A DNA stretch of 64,000 nucleotides from Microbacterium sp. SLBN-146 (GTDB lineage Bacteria > Actinomycetota > Actinomycetes > Actinomycetales > Microbacteriaceae): NCBI RefSeq assembly GCF_006715145.1, contig NZ_VFMR01000001.1:1674001-1738000 (forward strand), in the 5' to 3' direction. The stretch's first letter is position 1. Each line of letters opens with the position of its first letter. Position numbers and translations under genes: made by a program. Positions 8,784 through 16,602 of the stretch are shown piece after piece. Below the pieces are notes generated by a model. The model was not told the origin of the DNA, did not search any database, and was given only the letters and a program-made list of their open reading frames with translations.

Positions 8784-8919
8784 TCCCTGCGCCCCGCCGG
8801 CGAGGCGATGCGCCGCGTGCGAGGCGCTGCGCCGCGTGCGCACGCCGTGTATGGCCTCGGTCGCGGGGTGTCGTTTCGGCGGCGAGGTGCTGCGTGACAC
8901 CCCCTCCGGCCCGCCCCTC
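8784..8919. repeat. Intergenic tandem repeat and inverted repeat
   Basis: Within the 238-bp gap after the helicase gene, two adjacent 19-bp units (GAGGCGATGCGCCGCGTGC and a copy with one mismatch) form a short minisatellite. Just downstream GGGGTGTC and GACACCCC form inverted arms around a 23-nt loop that includes GTTTCGG. No ORF with coding character is seen here. Confidence 0.6.
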
Positions 8920-8966
8920 GGAGTCGTCCGCGTAGACTCGCGGAAGCGACCCGACGGAGGCATTCT

Positions 8967-9287
8967 GTGGCCGATGAGGCAGCCCGACAGTTCGAGATCG
9001 ATCTTCCCCCGGAGGTGGTTCCCGGCTCTTACGCCGACTTCGCGAACGTATGGCACACGCCATCCGTCTTCGTGATGGACTTCCTCGCCCTCGCGAGGCC
9101 GCCGCGCGAAGAGGTCGACGAGACGACGGGGGAGCGGCGGACGGTCGTCCCCGCCCGTGTGGTCAGTCGCATCCGCATCCCTCCGGAGCAGGTGTTCGAA
9201 CTCGCCAAGGCCCTGACGCAACAGCTCGAGTTCTGGGAGCAGGAGACGGGACGCCGTTCCGCGTCGGACCCCATCGTCGGAGACTGA
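8967..9287 (+). CDS. DUF3467 family protein
   Basis: A 106-residue soluble protein. The pattern EVVPGSYADFANVWHTPSVF near residues 16-35, VVSRIRIPPEQVFELAKAL near 66-84 and QLEFWEQE match the DUF3467 family, whose function is unknown. Translation starts at a GTG (8967) behind the SD GACGGAGG; a TAGACT -10 at 8933-8938 gives a leader of roughly 20 nt. It is probably monocistronic. Confidence 0.75.
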   Translation: MADEAARQFEIDLPPEVVPGSYADFANVWHTPSVFVMDFLALARPPREEVDETTGERRTVVPARVVSRIRIPPEQVFELAKALTQQLEFWEQETGRRSASDPIVGD

Positions 9288-9324
9288 CCCCCGCCCGCAG
9301 ACGTATCACGTCGCACCCTCGGCC

Positions 9325-9339
9325 CTCTCACGGTGAGAG
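9325..9339. promoter_or_regulatory. Short perfect palindrome before the 9351 gene
   Basis: CTCTCAC-G-GTGAGAG is a perfect 7-bp inverted repeat with a 1-nt centre lying directly over the ribosome-binding region of the membrane protein gene at 9351. It could be an operator or an SD-occluding hairpin. Confidence 0.3.
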
Positions 9340-9350
9340 AGGGGCGCATC

Positions 9351-9878
9351 ATGACGTCGATCCAGGCCGCGGGCTCCCGCGGCGAATCCGAGGGAGCCGA
9401 GGGTGATGCACCCACGCGCCGGCGCCGCGGCATCCGGTTCTGGATCATCCGCTACCTGCCTGCCGAGATCTCCGGCACGGCGGCGATGGTGGTCGCGGGG
9501 CTTGCCGCATCGGTCTGGACCGAGAACGACGCCCTCGTCGCCGTAGCCGCGCTCGTGGGCGAGATCGTGGGCTTCTACGTCGTGCTGGCCGCGACGGTCG
9601 CGATCGAACAGGCGCGGCTCGGCCAGCGTCGCGTCCTCGCGCGCACGTCGATGCTGCTGGTCGCCGAATTCGGCGGTGCCGAACTCATCGACACCCTCCT
9701 CGTGCGGCCCCTCGCGCTCCTCGCGGGCGTTTCCCTGCTGAAGGACCCCGTCGTGGGTCTGCTGGCGGGCAAGATCGTGGCCGACGTCATCTTCTACGCC
9801 GTCGCAGCGGGTGCATTCACCGTGACCGAGCGAACGGGCCTGCGCCGTCGCGGCACGGACCGGAGGGTCGCCTCATGA
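9351..9878 (+). CDS. Membrane protein of unknown function, paired with a PLP decarboxylase
   Basis: The 175-residue product has a charged cytoplasmic N-terminus (TRRRRGIRFW) and three to four hydrophobic segments (around residues 45-65, 68-85, 120-135 and 145-160). No family signature is evident to me. Start ATG 9351 follows GAGAGGGG. Its stop overlaps the start of the decarboxylase by 4 bp (ATGA), so the two are translationally coupled; that suggests a link such as export or exchange of a polyamine or amino acid, but this is inference from pairing only. Confidence 0.65.
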   Translation: MTSIQAAGSRGESEGAEGDAPTRRRRGIRFWIIRYLPAEISGTAAMVVAGLAASVWTENDALVAVAALVGEIVGFYVVLAATVAIEQARLGQRRVLARTSMLLVAEFGGAELIDTLLVRPLALLAGVSLLKDPVVGLLAGKIVADVIFYAVAAGAFTVTERTGLRRRGTDRRVAS

Positions 9879-11128
9879 GCGTCCGACTCGTCGATCGCGT
9901 CGCCGTTGCGGAGCTCGTCGAGGTGCGGCGTCGCGAGACGGCGGCGCTGTTGTCATCGGATGCTGCGCGTGCCGCGCTCGCCGTCCGGGGGACGCCGCTG
10001 CTGCTCCTCGACGTCGGCCGCGTCACGCGACAGTACCTCCGCCTGAGGCGGGCTCTTCCCTTCGTCCGCTTCCACTACGCCGTCAAGGCCCTCGCCCATG
10101 AGGCTGTTATCGGAGCCCTCGCCCGCGCCGGGTGCGACTTCGATGTCGCGACGCGCGAGGAACTCGATCTCGTGATGCGCCAGGGAGCACTTCCCGGGCG
10201 TGTGCTCCACACGCATCCGATCAAGAAGATCTCGGAGATCTCGGGTGCCGTTGCGCTCGGCGTCCGCACGTTCGTCGTCGACAACGAGGTCGAGCTGGAG
10301 AAGTTCCGCGGTGCGCCGTCGGGCGTCCGTGTCCTCGTGCGTCTCGCGTATCGGAGCCCGCACGCCGCGAGTGATCTGTCGAGCAAGTTCGGTGTCGGCG
10401 CGCACGAAGCGGAGCGTCTCGTTCGCCACGCGGTCGACCTCGGCGTGTGCGTCGCGGGCTTCAGCTTCCATGTCGGAAGCCAGCTCGACGACCCCGACCG
10501 CTTCGCCGATGCCGTCGAAGAGACGATGGCGCTCGTCGAGGATCTCGAATCCCGACTGCCGGTGCGCTTCTCGGTTCTCGACATCGGGGGAGGCTTCCCC
10601 GTCGCCTACGACGTGCCCGTCTCGTCGATCGAGGCGATCGCGGAGCGGATCCGCCCCTCCCTCGAGGTCGCTGCATCGAGGCTGGACGTCATCGCCGAGC
10701 CCGGACGGATCCTCGCTGCGGAGTCGATGACACTCGTCACGAGCGTCGTCGGGATCGCGGAGCGTGACGACGGACGCTGGTATTACATCGACGACGGCGT
10801 CTACGGCTCGTACTCGAACGTGGTCGCCGAGGGCGTGCATCCGCTCGTCTTCGCGGCGTGCGAGCTGCGCTCGCGCCGCGACGATCACCGCTGGGCGACG
10901 GTCGCGGGGCCGACGTGCGACTCGACCGACGTCGTCGCCCGCGAAGTCCTCCTCCCCGACCTCGCGGTCGGCGATCTCCTCGCGAGCCCCGTCATGGCGG
11001 CGTACACGAGCGTCACCGCGACACGCTTCAACGGTCGAGAGCTGACTCCCATCGCGGTCGTCGATCGCCGGATGGTGCAGCCCGCGGCATCCGTTTCGCC
11101 ACCCGTTCTGCGACGGATTCCGGCCTGA
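9875..11128 (+). CDS. PLP-dependent decarboxylase, ornithine/diaminopimelate (fold type III) family
   Basis: The 417-residue protein carries the group IV decarboxylase landmarks: the PLP lysine in FHYAVKALA near residue 70, SFHVGSQ near 200, the glycine loop DIGGGFPVAYD near 242, EPGR near 275, and the C-terminal active-site segment GPTCDSTDVV. The CDSxD pattern is closer to ornithine decarboxylases than to LysA (usually CESxD), so polyamine synthesis is the likelier role, though substrate is not certain. It overlaps the preceding membrane protein gene by 4 bp, implying a two-gene operon. Confidence 0.8.
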   Translation: MSVRLVDRVAVAELVEVRRRETAALLSSDAARAALAVRGTPLLLLDVGRVTRQYLRLRRALPFVRFHYAVKALAHEAVIGALARAGCDFDVATREELDLVMRQGALPGRVLHTHPIKKISEISGAVALGVRTFVVDNEVELEKFRGAPSGVRVLVRLAYRSPHAASDLSSKFGVGAHEAERLVRHAVDLGVCVAGFSFHVGSQLDDPDRFADAVEETMALVEDLESRLPVRFSVLDIGGGFPVAYDVPVSSIEAIAERIRPSLEVAASRLDVIAEPGRILAAESMTLVTSVVGIAERDDGRWYYIDDGVYGSYSNVVAEGVHPLVFAACELRSRRDDHRWATVAGPTCDSTDVVAREVLLPDLAVGDLLASPVMAAYTSVTATRFNGRELTPIAVVDRRMVQPAASVSPPVLRRIPA

Positions 11129-11165
11129 CGCCCTGCGGGCAAGGCGGTGCGCAGTGCCGCTGCCG

Positions 11166-11798
11166 TCAGACGGTGCCGTAGAGGCGGTCGCCGGCGTCGC
11201 CGAGACCCGGCACGATGTAGCCCTTCTCGTTGAGCCGCTCGTCGAGGGCTCCGAGCACGAGGGTCACATCGCGTCCGTCGACCTGTTTCTCGATGGCCGC
11301 GACGCCCTCGGGTGCACCGAGGATGCAGATCGCCGTGACGTCCTGCGCGCCGCGCTGGAAGAGGAACTCGATCGCGGCGCCGAGCGAGCCGCCCGTCGCG
11401 AGCATGGGGTCGAGGACGAAGCACTGCCGGTCGCTGAGGTCGTCGGGCAGGCGTTCGGCGTAGGTCGTGGGCTCGAGCGTCTCTTCGTTGCGCGCCATGC
11501 CCAGGAAGCCGACTTCGGCCGTGGGGAGGAGCTTCACCATCCCCTCGAGCATGCCGAGACCCGCGCGCAGGATCGGCACCACGAGCGGCCGCGGCTCGCT
11601 GATCTTGACGCCCGTCGTCGTCGTGACGGGGGTGCGGATCTCGATCGGCTCGACGCGCACGGCACGCGTCGCCTCGTAGGCGAGGAGCGTCACGAGTTCT
11701 TCCGTGAGTTGCCGGAAGACCGGTGAGGGGGTGCGCTCGTCGCGGAGGACCGTGAGCTTGTGGGTGATCAGCGGGTGTTCCGCGACGTGCAGGCGCAT
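11166..11798 (-). CDS. upp: Uracil phosphoribosyltransferase
   Basis: A 210-residue enzyme of normal family length that salvages uracil to UMP using PRPP. The PRPP-binding loop is [14 protein letters not shown], with the C-terminal [12 protein letters not shown] uracil-recognition segment. The start ATG lies 6 nt after TACCCT (positions 11810-11805), a leaderless arrangement; the GGAGGA touching the ATG is too close to be an SD. It is divergent from tadA with only 33 bp between start codons. Confidence 0.95.
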   Translation of the reverse strand: MRLHVAEHPLITHKLTVLRDERTPSPVFRQLTEELVTLLAYEATRAVRVEPIEIRTPVTTTTGVKISEPRPLVVPILRAGLGMLEGMVKLLPTAEVGFLGMARNEETLEPTTYAERLPDDLSDRQCFVLDPMLATGGSLGAAIEFLFQRGAQDVTAICILGAPEGVAAIEKQVDGRDVTLVLGALDERLNEKGYIVPGLGDAGDRLYGTV

Positions 11799-11819
11799 TC
11801 CTCCAGGGTAGTCGCGTCA

Positions 11820-11825
11820 TAGTCT
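11820..11825 (+). promoter_or_regulatory. -10 element TAGTCT of leaderless tadA
   Basis: TAGTCT ends 6 nt before the GTG start of tadA; the divergent upp -10 (TACCCT) lies only 10 bp away at 11805-11810, so the two promoters are packed back to back. Confidence 0.65.
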
Positions 11826-11831
11826 CGTCGT

Positions 11832-12293
11832 GTGAACTCCTCGTCCGCCGACCTCGCCGCGATGGATCGCGCGCTCGACCTCGCGCGTGACGCTGCCGCG
11901 GACGGCGACGTGCCGGTGGGGGCGGTCGTGACGGATGCCGCGGGCGCGGTCATCGGCGAAGGCCGGAACCTCCGCGAAGCCACGCACGACCCGACGGCGC
12001 ACGCCGAGATCGTCGCGCTGCGTCAGGCTGCGGCATCCGTCGGGTCCTGGAACCTCGACGGCTGCACGCTCGTCGTGACCCTCGAGCCGTGCGTCATGTG
12101 TGCGGGTGCTGTGCTCCAGTCACGGATCTCGCGGCTCGTCTTCGGCGCGTGGGACGACAAGGCGGGCGCGGCCGGTTCGATGTACGACGTCGTCCGTGAC
12201 CGCCGGTTGCCCTACCGGGCCGAGGTCGTCGCGGGAGTGCGCGAGTCGGATGCCGCGGGGTTGCTGCGCGACTTCTTCGAGGCCCGCCGCTGA
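11832..12293 (+). CDS. tadA: tRNA(adenine34) deaminase TadA family
   Basis: The 153-residue zinc deaminase has the HAE motif (PTAHAEIVAL near residue 57) and the PCxxC motif (EPCVMCAGA near 83-90), the ligands and proton shuttle of the cytidine-deaminase fold. TadA converts the wobble adenosine of tRNA-Arg(ACG) to inosine. The GTG at 11832 is supported by a TAGTCT -10 exactly 6 nt upstream. The C-terminus DFFEARR is typical for actinobacterial TadA. Confidence 0.9.
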   Translation: MNSSSADLAAMDRALDLARDAAADGDVPVGAVVTDAAGAVIGEGRNLREATHDPTAHAEIVALRQAAASVGSWNLDGCTLVVTLEPCVMCAGAVLQSRISRLVFGAWDDKAGAAGSMYDVVRDRRLPYRAEVVAGVRESDAAGLLRDFFEARR

Positions 12294-12335
12294 CGTCCGT
12301 CCATCTTCCGCCCGTCGGAGCCGCGCCCCCCGACC

Positions 12336-13265
12336 TCAGCGGGGGAGGAGAGGGAGCACCTCGGTGCCGAGGAACTCGACGTGCTCGACGTCGCGCAGGT
12401 CGAGCAGCTGGAAGTGCACGCGCTCGGCACCGAGCGCCCTGAGCCGCTCGACCTTCGCCGCGATCTCCTGGGGTGTGCCGACGATGTTCGTGCCGTCGCG
12501 CGCCTCGTCGAGTGTCTCGCCGACGTTCTCGGCGCGGCGGACGAGCGCCGCCTCATCGGCGCCGGCGATCGTCGGGAGGGCGACCGAGAGAGTGAGTGTC
12601 GCGGGGTCGCGCCCGATCCGTTCGCAGGCCTCGCGCACACCCGCGAACTTCTCGGCGATGACCTCTTCTGCGACGAACCCGATGTTGAACTCCGTCGCGT
12701 AGCGCGCGGCGAGGGAGGGAGTGCGCTTCGCTCCACCGCCCCCCACGATGACGGGCATGCGTTCCTGCACCGGCTTCGGAAGCGCGGGTGCGTCTTCGAG
12801 GCGATAGTGCTCGCCGTCGAAGGAGAAGGTCTCGTCGATCGGGGTCTGCCACAGCCCCGTGACGATCGCGAGCTGTTCCTCGAACCGTCCGAACCGTTTG
12901 TCGGGGAAGGGGATGCCGAGGGCCCGATGCTCGGCCTCGAACCAGCCTGTCCCGAGCCCGAACTCCACGCGACCACCCGACATCGCATCGACCTGCGCGA
13001 CCTGGATCGCGAGGATCGCGGGGTGCCGGTGCGTTGCGGAGGACACGAGGGTGCCGAGACGGATGCGCGACGTCTCGCGCGCGAGCCCCGCGAGCGTCGT
13101 CCAGGCGTCGGTGGGACCGGGCAGAGCGTCGCCGGGACCCATCCTCATGTAGTGGTCGGACCGGAAGAACGCGTCGAACCCGACACGCTCCGCCGTCTGC
13201 GCGAACGCGAGCTGGTCGTCGTACGAGAAACCCTGCTGCGGCTCGGTGAAGATCGTGTACTCCAT
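12336..13265 (-). CDS. LLM-class F420-dependent oxidoreductase
   Basis: A 309-residue TIM-barrel protein of the luciferase-like monooxygenase superfamily. The N-terminus (TAERVGFDAFFRSDHYMRMG), THRHPAILAIQVAQVDAMSGGRV and GLGTGWFEAEHRALGIPFP are the standard F420-binding landmarks, and MPVIVGGGG the phosphate-site loop. Substrate cannot be told. An SD-like GGAAGGA precedes the ATG at 13265. It is convergent with tadA and lies 25 bp downstream of the cation-diffusion gene, so both may share a transcript. Confidence 0.85.
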   Translation of the reverse strand: MEYTIFTEPQQGFSYDDQLAFAQTAERVGFDAFFRSDHYMRMGPGDALPGPTDAWTTLAGLARETSRIRLGTLVSSATHRHPAILAIQVAQVDAMSGGRVEFGLGTGWFEAEHRALGIPFPDKRFGRFEEQLAIVTGLWQTPIDETFSFDGEHYRLEDAPALPKPVQERMPVIVGGGGAKRTPSLAARYATEFNIGFVAEEVIAEKFAGVREACERIGRDPATLTLSVALPTIAGADEAALVRRAENVGETLDEARDGTNIVGTPQEIAAKVERLRALGAERVHFQLLDLRDVEHVEFLGTEVLPLLPR

Positions 13266-13290
13266 CCGACCATCCTTCCAGCGGCGGGGA

Positions 13291-14256
13291 TCAGTCGGAC
13301 GAGCGGACCACGAACTCCTCTGTCGCGGGTCCCGCCGCAGCCCTCGCGCGGTAGACGTCGGGCTCCAGGTAGACGATGCGCGCGGCCGGAACGGCGTCCC
13401 TGATGCGCGCTTCGACGATGTCGATGTCGTGCGCGACCTCGACGAGCGACTTGTCGGTCGGGAGTCCGATCTTCGCCGCGACGAGCAGTTCGTCGGGGCC
13501 GAGGTAGAGCGTCTTGAGGTGGATCAGCTTCTCGACCTCGGGGCCGTCCTCGACGGCGGAGACGATGCGATCGTGGTCGGCATCCGTCGCCCCTTCGCCG
13601 ACGAGGAGGCTCTTGGTCTCGATGCCGAGTGTGATCGCGACGAGGATCAGGAGCGTCCCGATCATGAGCGTGCCGATCGCGTCGAAGAGCGGGTTGCCCG
13701 TGATCCACGTGAGCCCGACGCCCAGCAGCGCGAAGACGAGGCCCGTCAGGGCGGCGACGTCTTCGAGGAGGACGACGGGGAGCTCGGGAGCCTTCGCGCG
13801 GCGGACGAACGAGACCCACGACTGCCCCTTCTCGCGCACAAGGTTGCTCTCGTGGATGGCCGTGCGCAACGAGAACGACTCGAGCCCGATCGCCACGATG
13901 AGGACGAGGATGGGGATCCACACGTTCTCGAGTTCGTGGGGGTGCGTGATCTTGTCGACGCCTTCGTAGATCGAGAAGAGTCCGCCGACGGAGAAGAGGA
14001 TGATCGCTACGACGAAGGCGTAGACGTAGCGTTCGCGTCCGTGCCCGAACGGATGCTCCCGGTCGGCCGCCCGCTTGGCGCGGCGCCCGCCCAGCAACAG
14101 GAGCAGCTGATTGCCCGAGTCGGCGACCGAGTGGATCGCCTCGGCGAGCATCGAGGCCGAGCCCGAGAAGAACCACGCGATGAACTTCGCGACCGCGATT
14201 CCCATATTCGCCAGGAACGCCGCGATGATCGCCCGCCCGCCACCCGATGCACTCAT
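13291..14256 (-). CDS. Cation diffusion facilitator (CDF) family transporter
   Basis: A 321-residue inner-membrane protein with six predicted hydrophobic segments and a C-terminal cytoplasmic domain. The metal-site pattern in TM2 is AEAIHSVADSGNQ (H and D four residues apart) and the TM5 equivalent is VLLEDVAALTG, where the expected HxxxD is ExxxA-like, so metal selectivity may differ from ZitB/YiiP. A His-rich HPFGHGRE loop follows TM2. Start ATG 14256 has a TAAGCT -10 (14269-14264) 7 nt upstream, a leaderless arrangement. Probable role: efflux of Zn2+, Mn2+ or Fe2+ in exchange for protons. Confidence 0.88.
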   Translation of the reverse strand: MSASGGGRAIIAAFLANMGIAVAKFIAWFFSGSASMLAEAIHSVADSGNQLLLLLGGRRAKRAADREHPFGHGRERYVYAFVVAIILFSVGGLFSIYEGVDKITHPHELENVWIPILVLIVAIGLESFSLRTAIHESNLVREKGQSWVSFVRRAKAPELPVVLLEDVAALTGLVFALLGVGLTWITGNPLFDAIGTLMIGTLLILVAITLGIETKSLLVGEGATDADHDRIVSAVEDGPEVEKLIHLKTLYLGPDELLVAAKIGLPTDKSLVEVAHDIDIVEARIRDAVPAARIVYLEPDVYRARAAAGPATEEFVVRSSD

Positions 14257-14288
14257 GCGGGGGAGCTTACGCCCGCCCGGCGACGTCG

Positions 14289-15401
14289 TCAGTCCGCCGA
14301 GCGGATGATGATGGCCTCGGTGGGCGGCGACGGGTTCGCCGGGATGCCGACGTACCCGATCCGCGAGAGGAGCGCGCGGCGGAACTCCGCGGGACGCTCG
14401 AGGTGCGGGGCATGACCGACGCCCCCGAGGAGGACCTCCGTGACGTCGCCTCCCGCCGCCGTGTACGCGCCGAGCACGTCGCGCGTCTGCGACACCATCT
14501 CCTGTGCTGGGGCGGCGTCGGCTCCCGGCCATCCGGGGATGATCCCGAGCTGGCCCAGATGATTGAGGTCGTAGAACGACGTGTCGGAGACGATCGCGTC
14601 AGCCGTGCCGTGGATCCACAGGATCGGCGGCTTGGGCTCGATGTCGACGATGCCGGAAACGTCGAAGTACTGCGGCGCCATCGTGTTGAGCACACCGAAC
14701 CGTCCCGCCGCGAATCCCGGCCAGTTCTCGCTCGGGACACCGTCGCCGGGGTAGTTCGCGTCGGCCGTCGACGTCGTGAGCATCGACTCGACCCACAGGT
14801 CCTCGTTCTCGCTCGTGAAGCCCGGCGCGACGTAGCCCGAGCGGAAGACGCTCCGCGGCGATGTCGGGGCCTCGTCGCTCGTGTCCTTGGCTGCGAGCCG
14901 CTGCACGAAGTCGGGGTTGGCCCCGCCCGCACCCGCGCCCGCGTCGTCGTCGGTCACCCGTGTGCCGTCGCGTCGTGTGCCGCCGAATCCGTACGGCGAC
15001 ACGGGCGCCTGGAGCGTGAGGCTGAGTGCGGGGTGGTCGAGCGCGTACTGCATCACGACGCCGCCGCCCATCGACCATCCGACGAGGTGCGCTGTCGGGA
15101 TGCCGAGCGCTTCGAGCGTCGCGTGCACGTCGTCGCTGAAGTCCCGAACCCCGCGCGTCGCATCGACGGGAGCATGCTCGCTCCCTCCGAAGCCGCGCAG
15201 GTCAATCGCGATGACGCGGAGGTCGCTCGGGAGATCCTGCATGATCTCCTGCCAGAAGAGGCTTGACGAGACGTTTCCGTGAATGAGGACGACGGTCTGC
15301 TCCGGTGCCGTGGCGGGATCGTCTCCCGTGCGTTCGAGGATGTTCACCGCGAGCCGCGGCGTCTCGATGATGCGTGAGCTGATGCCGTCGAGCAGGGTCA
15401 T
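14289..15401 (-). CDS. Alpha/beta-hydrolase
   Basis: A 370-residue alpha/beta-fold enzyme: oxyanion region VVLIHGNVSSSLFW near residue 38, nucleophile elbow LVGWSMGGGVV near 118, a long lid-like insertion between about 150 and 250, acid ILWIHGTADAIV, and the catalytic His in GGVGHAPHLERP. It could be a C-C bond hydrolase or esterase; substrate unknown. The start ATG 15401 is supported by the SD CGGAGGA. It is the last gene of a minus-strand run and is 102 bp downstream of the AHSA1 gene. Confidence 0.82.
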   Translation of the reverse strand: MTLLDGISSRIIETPRLAVNILERTGDDPATAPEQTVVLIHGNVSSSLFWQEIMQDLPSDLRVIAIDLRGFGGSEHAPVDATRGVRDFSDDVHATLEALGIPTAHLVGWSMGGGVVMQYALDHPALSLTLQAPVSPYGFGGTRRDGTRVTDDDAGAGAGGANPDFVQRLAAKDTSDEAPTSPRSVFRSGYVAPGFTSENEDLWVESMLTTSTADANYPGDGVPSENWPGFAAGRFGVLNTMAPQYFDVSGIVDIEPKPPILWIHGTADAIVSDTSFYDLNHLGQLGIIPGWPGADAAPAQEMVSQTRDVLGAYTAAGGDVTEVLLGGVGHAPHLERPAEFRRALLSRIGYVGIPANPSPPTEAIIIRSAD

Positions 15402-15479
15402 GATCGGGGTCCTCCGGGTGCGGCCGCGGGGGGCGGCGCAGCCCCCTCCGGCTCGACTATAACCCCGCTCACCCGTGCT

Positions 15480-15503
15480 CACCCGGGGGTTTCGCCCCGG
15501 GTG
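15480..15503 (-). terminator. Hairpin after the AHSA1 gene
   Basis: A perfect 9-bp stem (CACCCGGGG pairing with CCCCGGGTG, 6-nt loop) directly abuts the stop codon of the AHSA1-domain gene. There is no T-tract, so it may be a stem-only terminator or an mRNA 3'-end stabiliser. Confidence 0.5.
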
Positions 15504-16175
15504 TCACGCCTCGGGGGACGCGGGTGCGGGTTGGCCCGTGTAGAACCGGTACGTCGCCTCGGCGGCTGCGGCGGCGGCATCCGGATCTGCCCCGCCCGCG
15601 ACGTGCGCCTCGGCCCAGGCATCCGCGGCACGCCGCGAGAACCGCATGCCCTCCTCGCTCAGCGACCACGCTTCCGCGTCGGCCGGAGTGACGCTCGCGT
15701 CGCTCCGCAGATGCAGCGCGAGCCCGAGGAGCGACAGATCCCATCCGACGCCCGTCGCTCCGGGTCCGTACAGCTCCCAGAAGCCCGGCGGCACATCGCC
15801 CGGGCGGGCCGCATGTGCGAGCTCGAGCCGCGTCGAGTCGCCCTCCGCCGTGAGCACGATCTCGACCCAGGAGACGGCGCCGCCCATCTCCCACGACAGG
15901 CGGTATCCGGCGCTGCCGTCGGCGGGCGGCGAGCACGCGAGGACGTCTCCGCCGGCGTTGCCGACGATCTGGTAGCGCCCGCCGAGCACGGCATCGCCTT
16001 CGACCGGCGCGAACCAGCGTGCGATCCGTTCGGGGCTCGTGACGGCATCCCAGACGTCGTCGATCGGCGAGGCATAGGTCTGCACGATCCGCTGGAGGCG
16101 CAGTTCCTCACCCTCGGTCTGCTCGATGCCGGTGCTGCGGCTCACGGCGCGGATCTGGGTGTCGACGTCGACCAT
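15504..16175 (-). CDS. SRPBCC / AHSA1-domain protein
   Basis: The 223-residue product contains a START-like AHSA1 domain: RIVQTYASPIDDVWDAVTSPERIARWFAPVEGD near residues 28-60 is the classic opening, followed by SWEMGGAVSWVEIVLTAEGD. The alanine-rich C-terminal 70 residues are an extension. Proteins of this type bind hydrophobic ligands and are commonly encoded next to an ArsR repressor. Its ATG is 1 nt after the ArsR stop (TGACATG), so the pair is translationally coupled. Confidence 0.85.
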   Translation of the reverse strand: MVDVDTQIRAVSRSTGIEQTEGEELRLQRIVQTYASPIDDVWDAVTSPERIARWFAPVEGDAVLGGRYQIVGNAGGDVLACSPPADGSAGYRLSWEMGGAVSWVEIVLTAEGDSTRLELAHAARPGDVPPGFWELYGPGATGVGWDLSLLGLALHLRSDASVTPADAEAWSLSEEGMRFSRRAADAWAEAHVAGGADPDAAAAAAEATYRFYTGQPAPASPEA

Positions 16176-16176
16176 G

Positions 16177-16536
16177 TCAGTTCTCCTTCATTGGGGGCGG
16201 CGGTGCGGGGGCGCGGCGCGCCTTGCGTCCGCGCGCGAGTTCCGTTCCGAGAGCATCGAGGCGCGGCTGCCAGAAGCCGCGGAACGGATCGAACCATTCG
16301 TCGGCGGCTTCGAGCGGCGCGGGATCGATGGCGTAGAGCCGCCTCGTGCTCTCGCGGCGGACGGTGGCGAACCCGTTCTCGCGCAAGACGCGGAGGTGCT
16401 GCGACGTGGCCGGCTGCGAGATGCCGAACTCGTCCTGCACCGTCGCAGCGATGTCTCCCGCGCTCCGCTCGCCTGTGGCGAGGAGCTCCAGGATCCGGCG
16501 CCGGACGGGGTCTCCGAGGACGTCGAGAGCGTGCAT
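16177..16536 (-). CDS. ArsR-family transcriptional regulator paired with an AHSA1 protein
   Basis: A 119-residue winged-helix repressor: LDVLGDPVRRRILELLATGERSAGDI then the recognition helix region FGISQPATSQHLRVLRENGF and the beta-wing ATVRRESTRRLYAID. No cysteine metal site is evident, as in the SdpR-like branch that works with AHSA1 partners. Its own promoter region holds a palindrome in the -35/-10 spacer, suggesting autoregulation. It is divergent from proC. Confidence 0.88.
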   Translation of the reverse strand: MHALDVLGDPVRRRILELLATGERSAGDIAATVQDEFGISQPATSQHLRVLRENGFATVRRESTRRLYAIDPAPLEAADEWFDPFRGFWQPRLDALGTELARGRKARRAPAPPPPMKEN

Positions 16537-16542
16537 GGTCCC

Positions 16543-16571
16543 ATGATTCAGCCGCGGCTTATATAAGTCAA
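16543..16571 (-). promoter_or_regulatory. Promoter of the ArsR-AHSA1 operon with an embedded palindrome
   Basis: On the minus strand TTGACT (16571-16566) and AATCAT (16548-16543) are 17 bp apart, and AATCAT ends 6 nt before the ArsR start codon. The perfect palindrome CTTATATAAG at 16558-16567 overlaps the -35 and spacer, the natural place for an autoregulatory ArsR operator. Confidence 0.55.
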
Positions 16572-16590
16572 TACCGAAATAGGGGCGATC

Positions 16591-16596
16591 TAAGAT
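16591..16596 (+). promoter_or_regulatory. -10 element TAAGAT of leaderless proC
   Basis: TAAGAT ends exactly 6 nt before the proC ATG at 16603, with no SD between, so the transcript should begin at the start codon. Confidence 0.65.
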
Positions 16597-16602
16597 GAAC
16601 CC

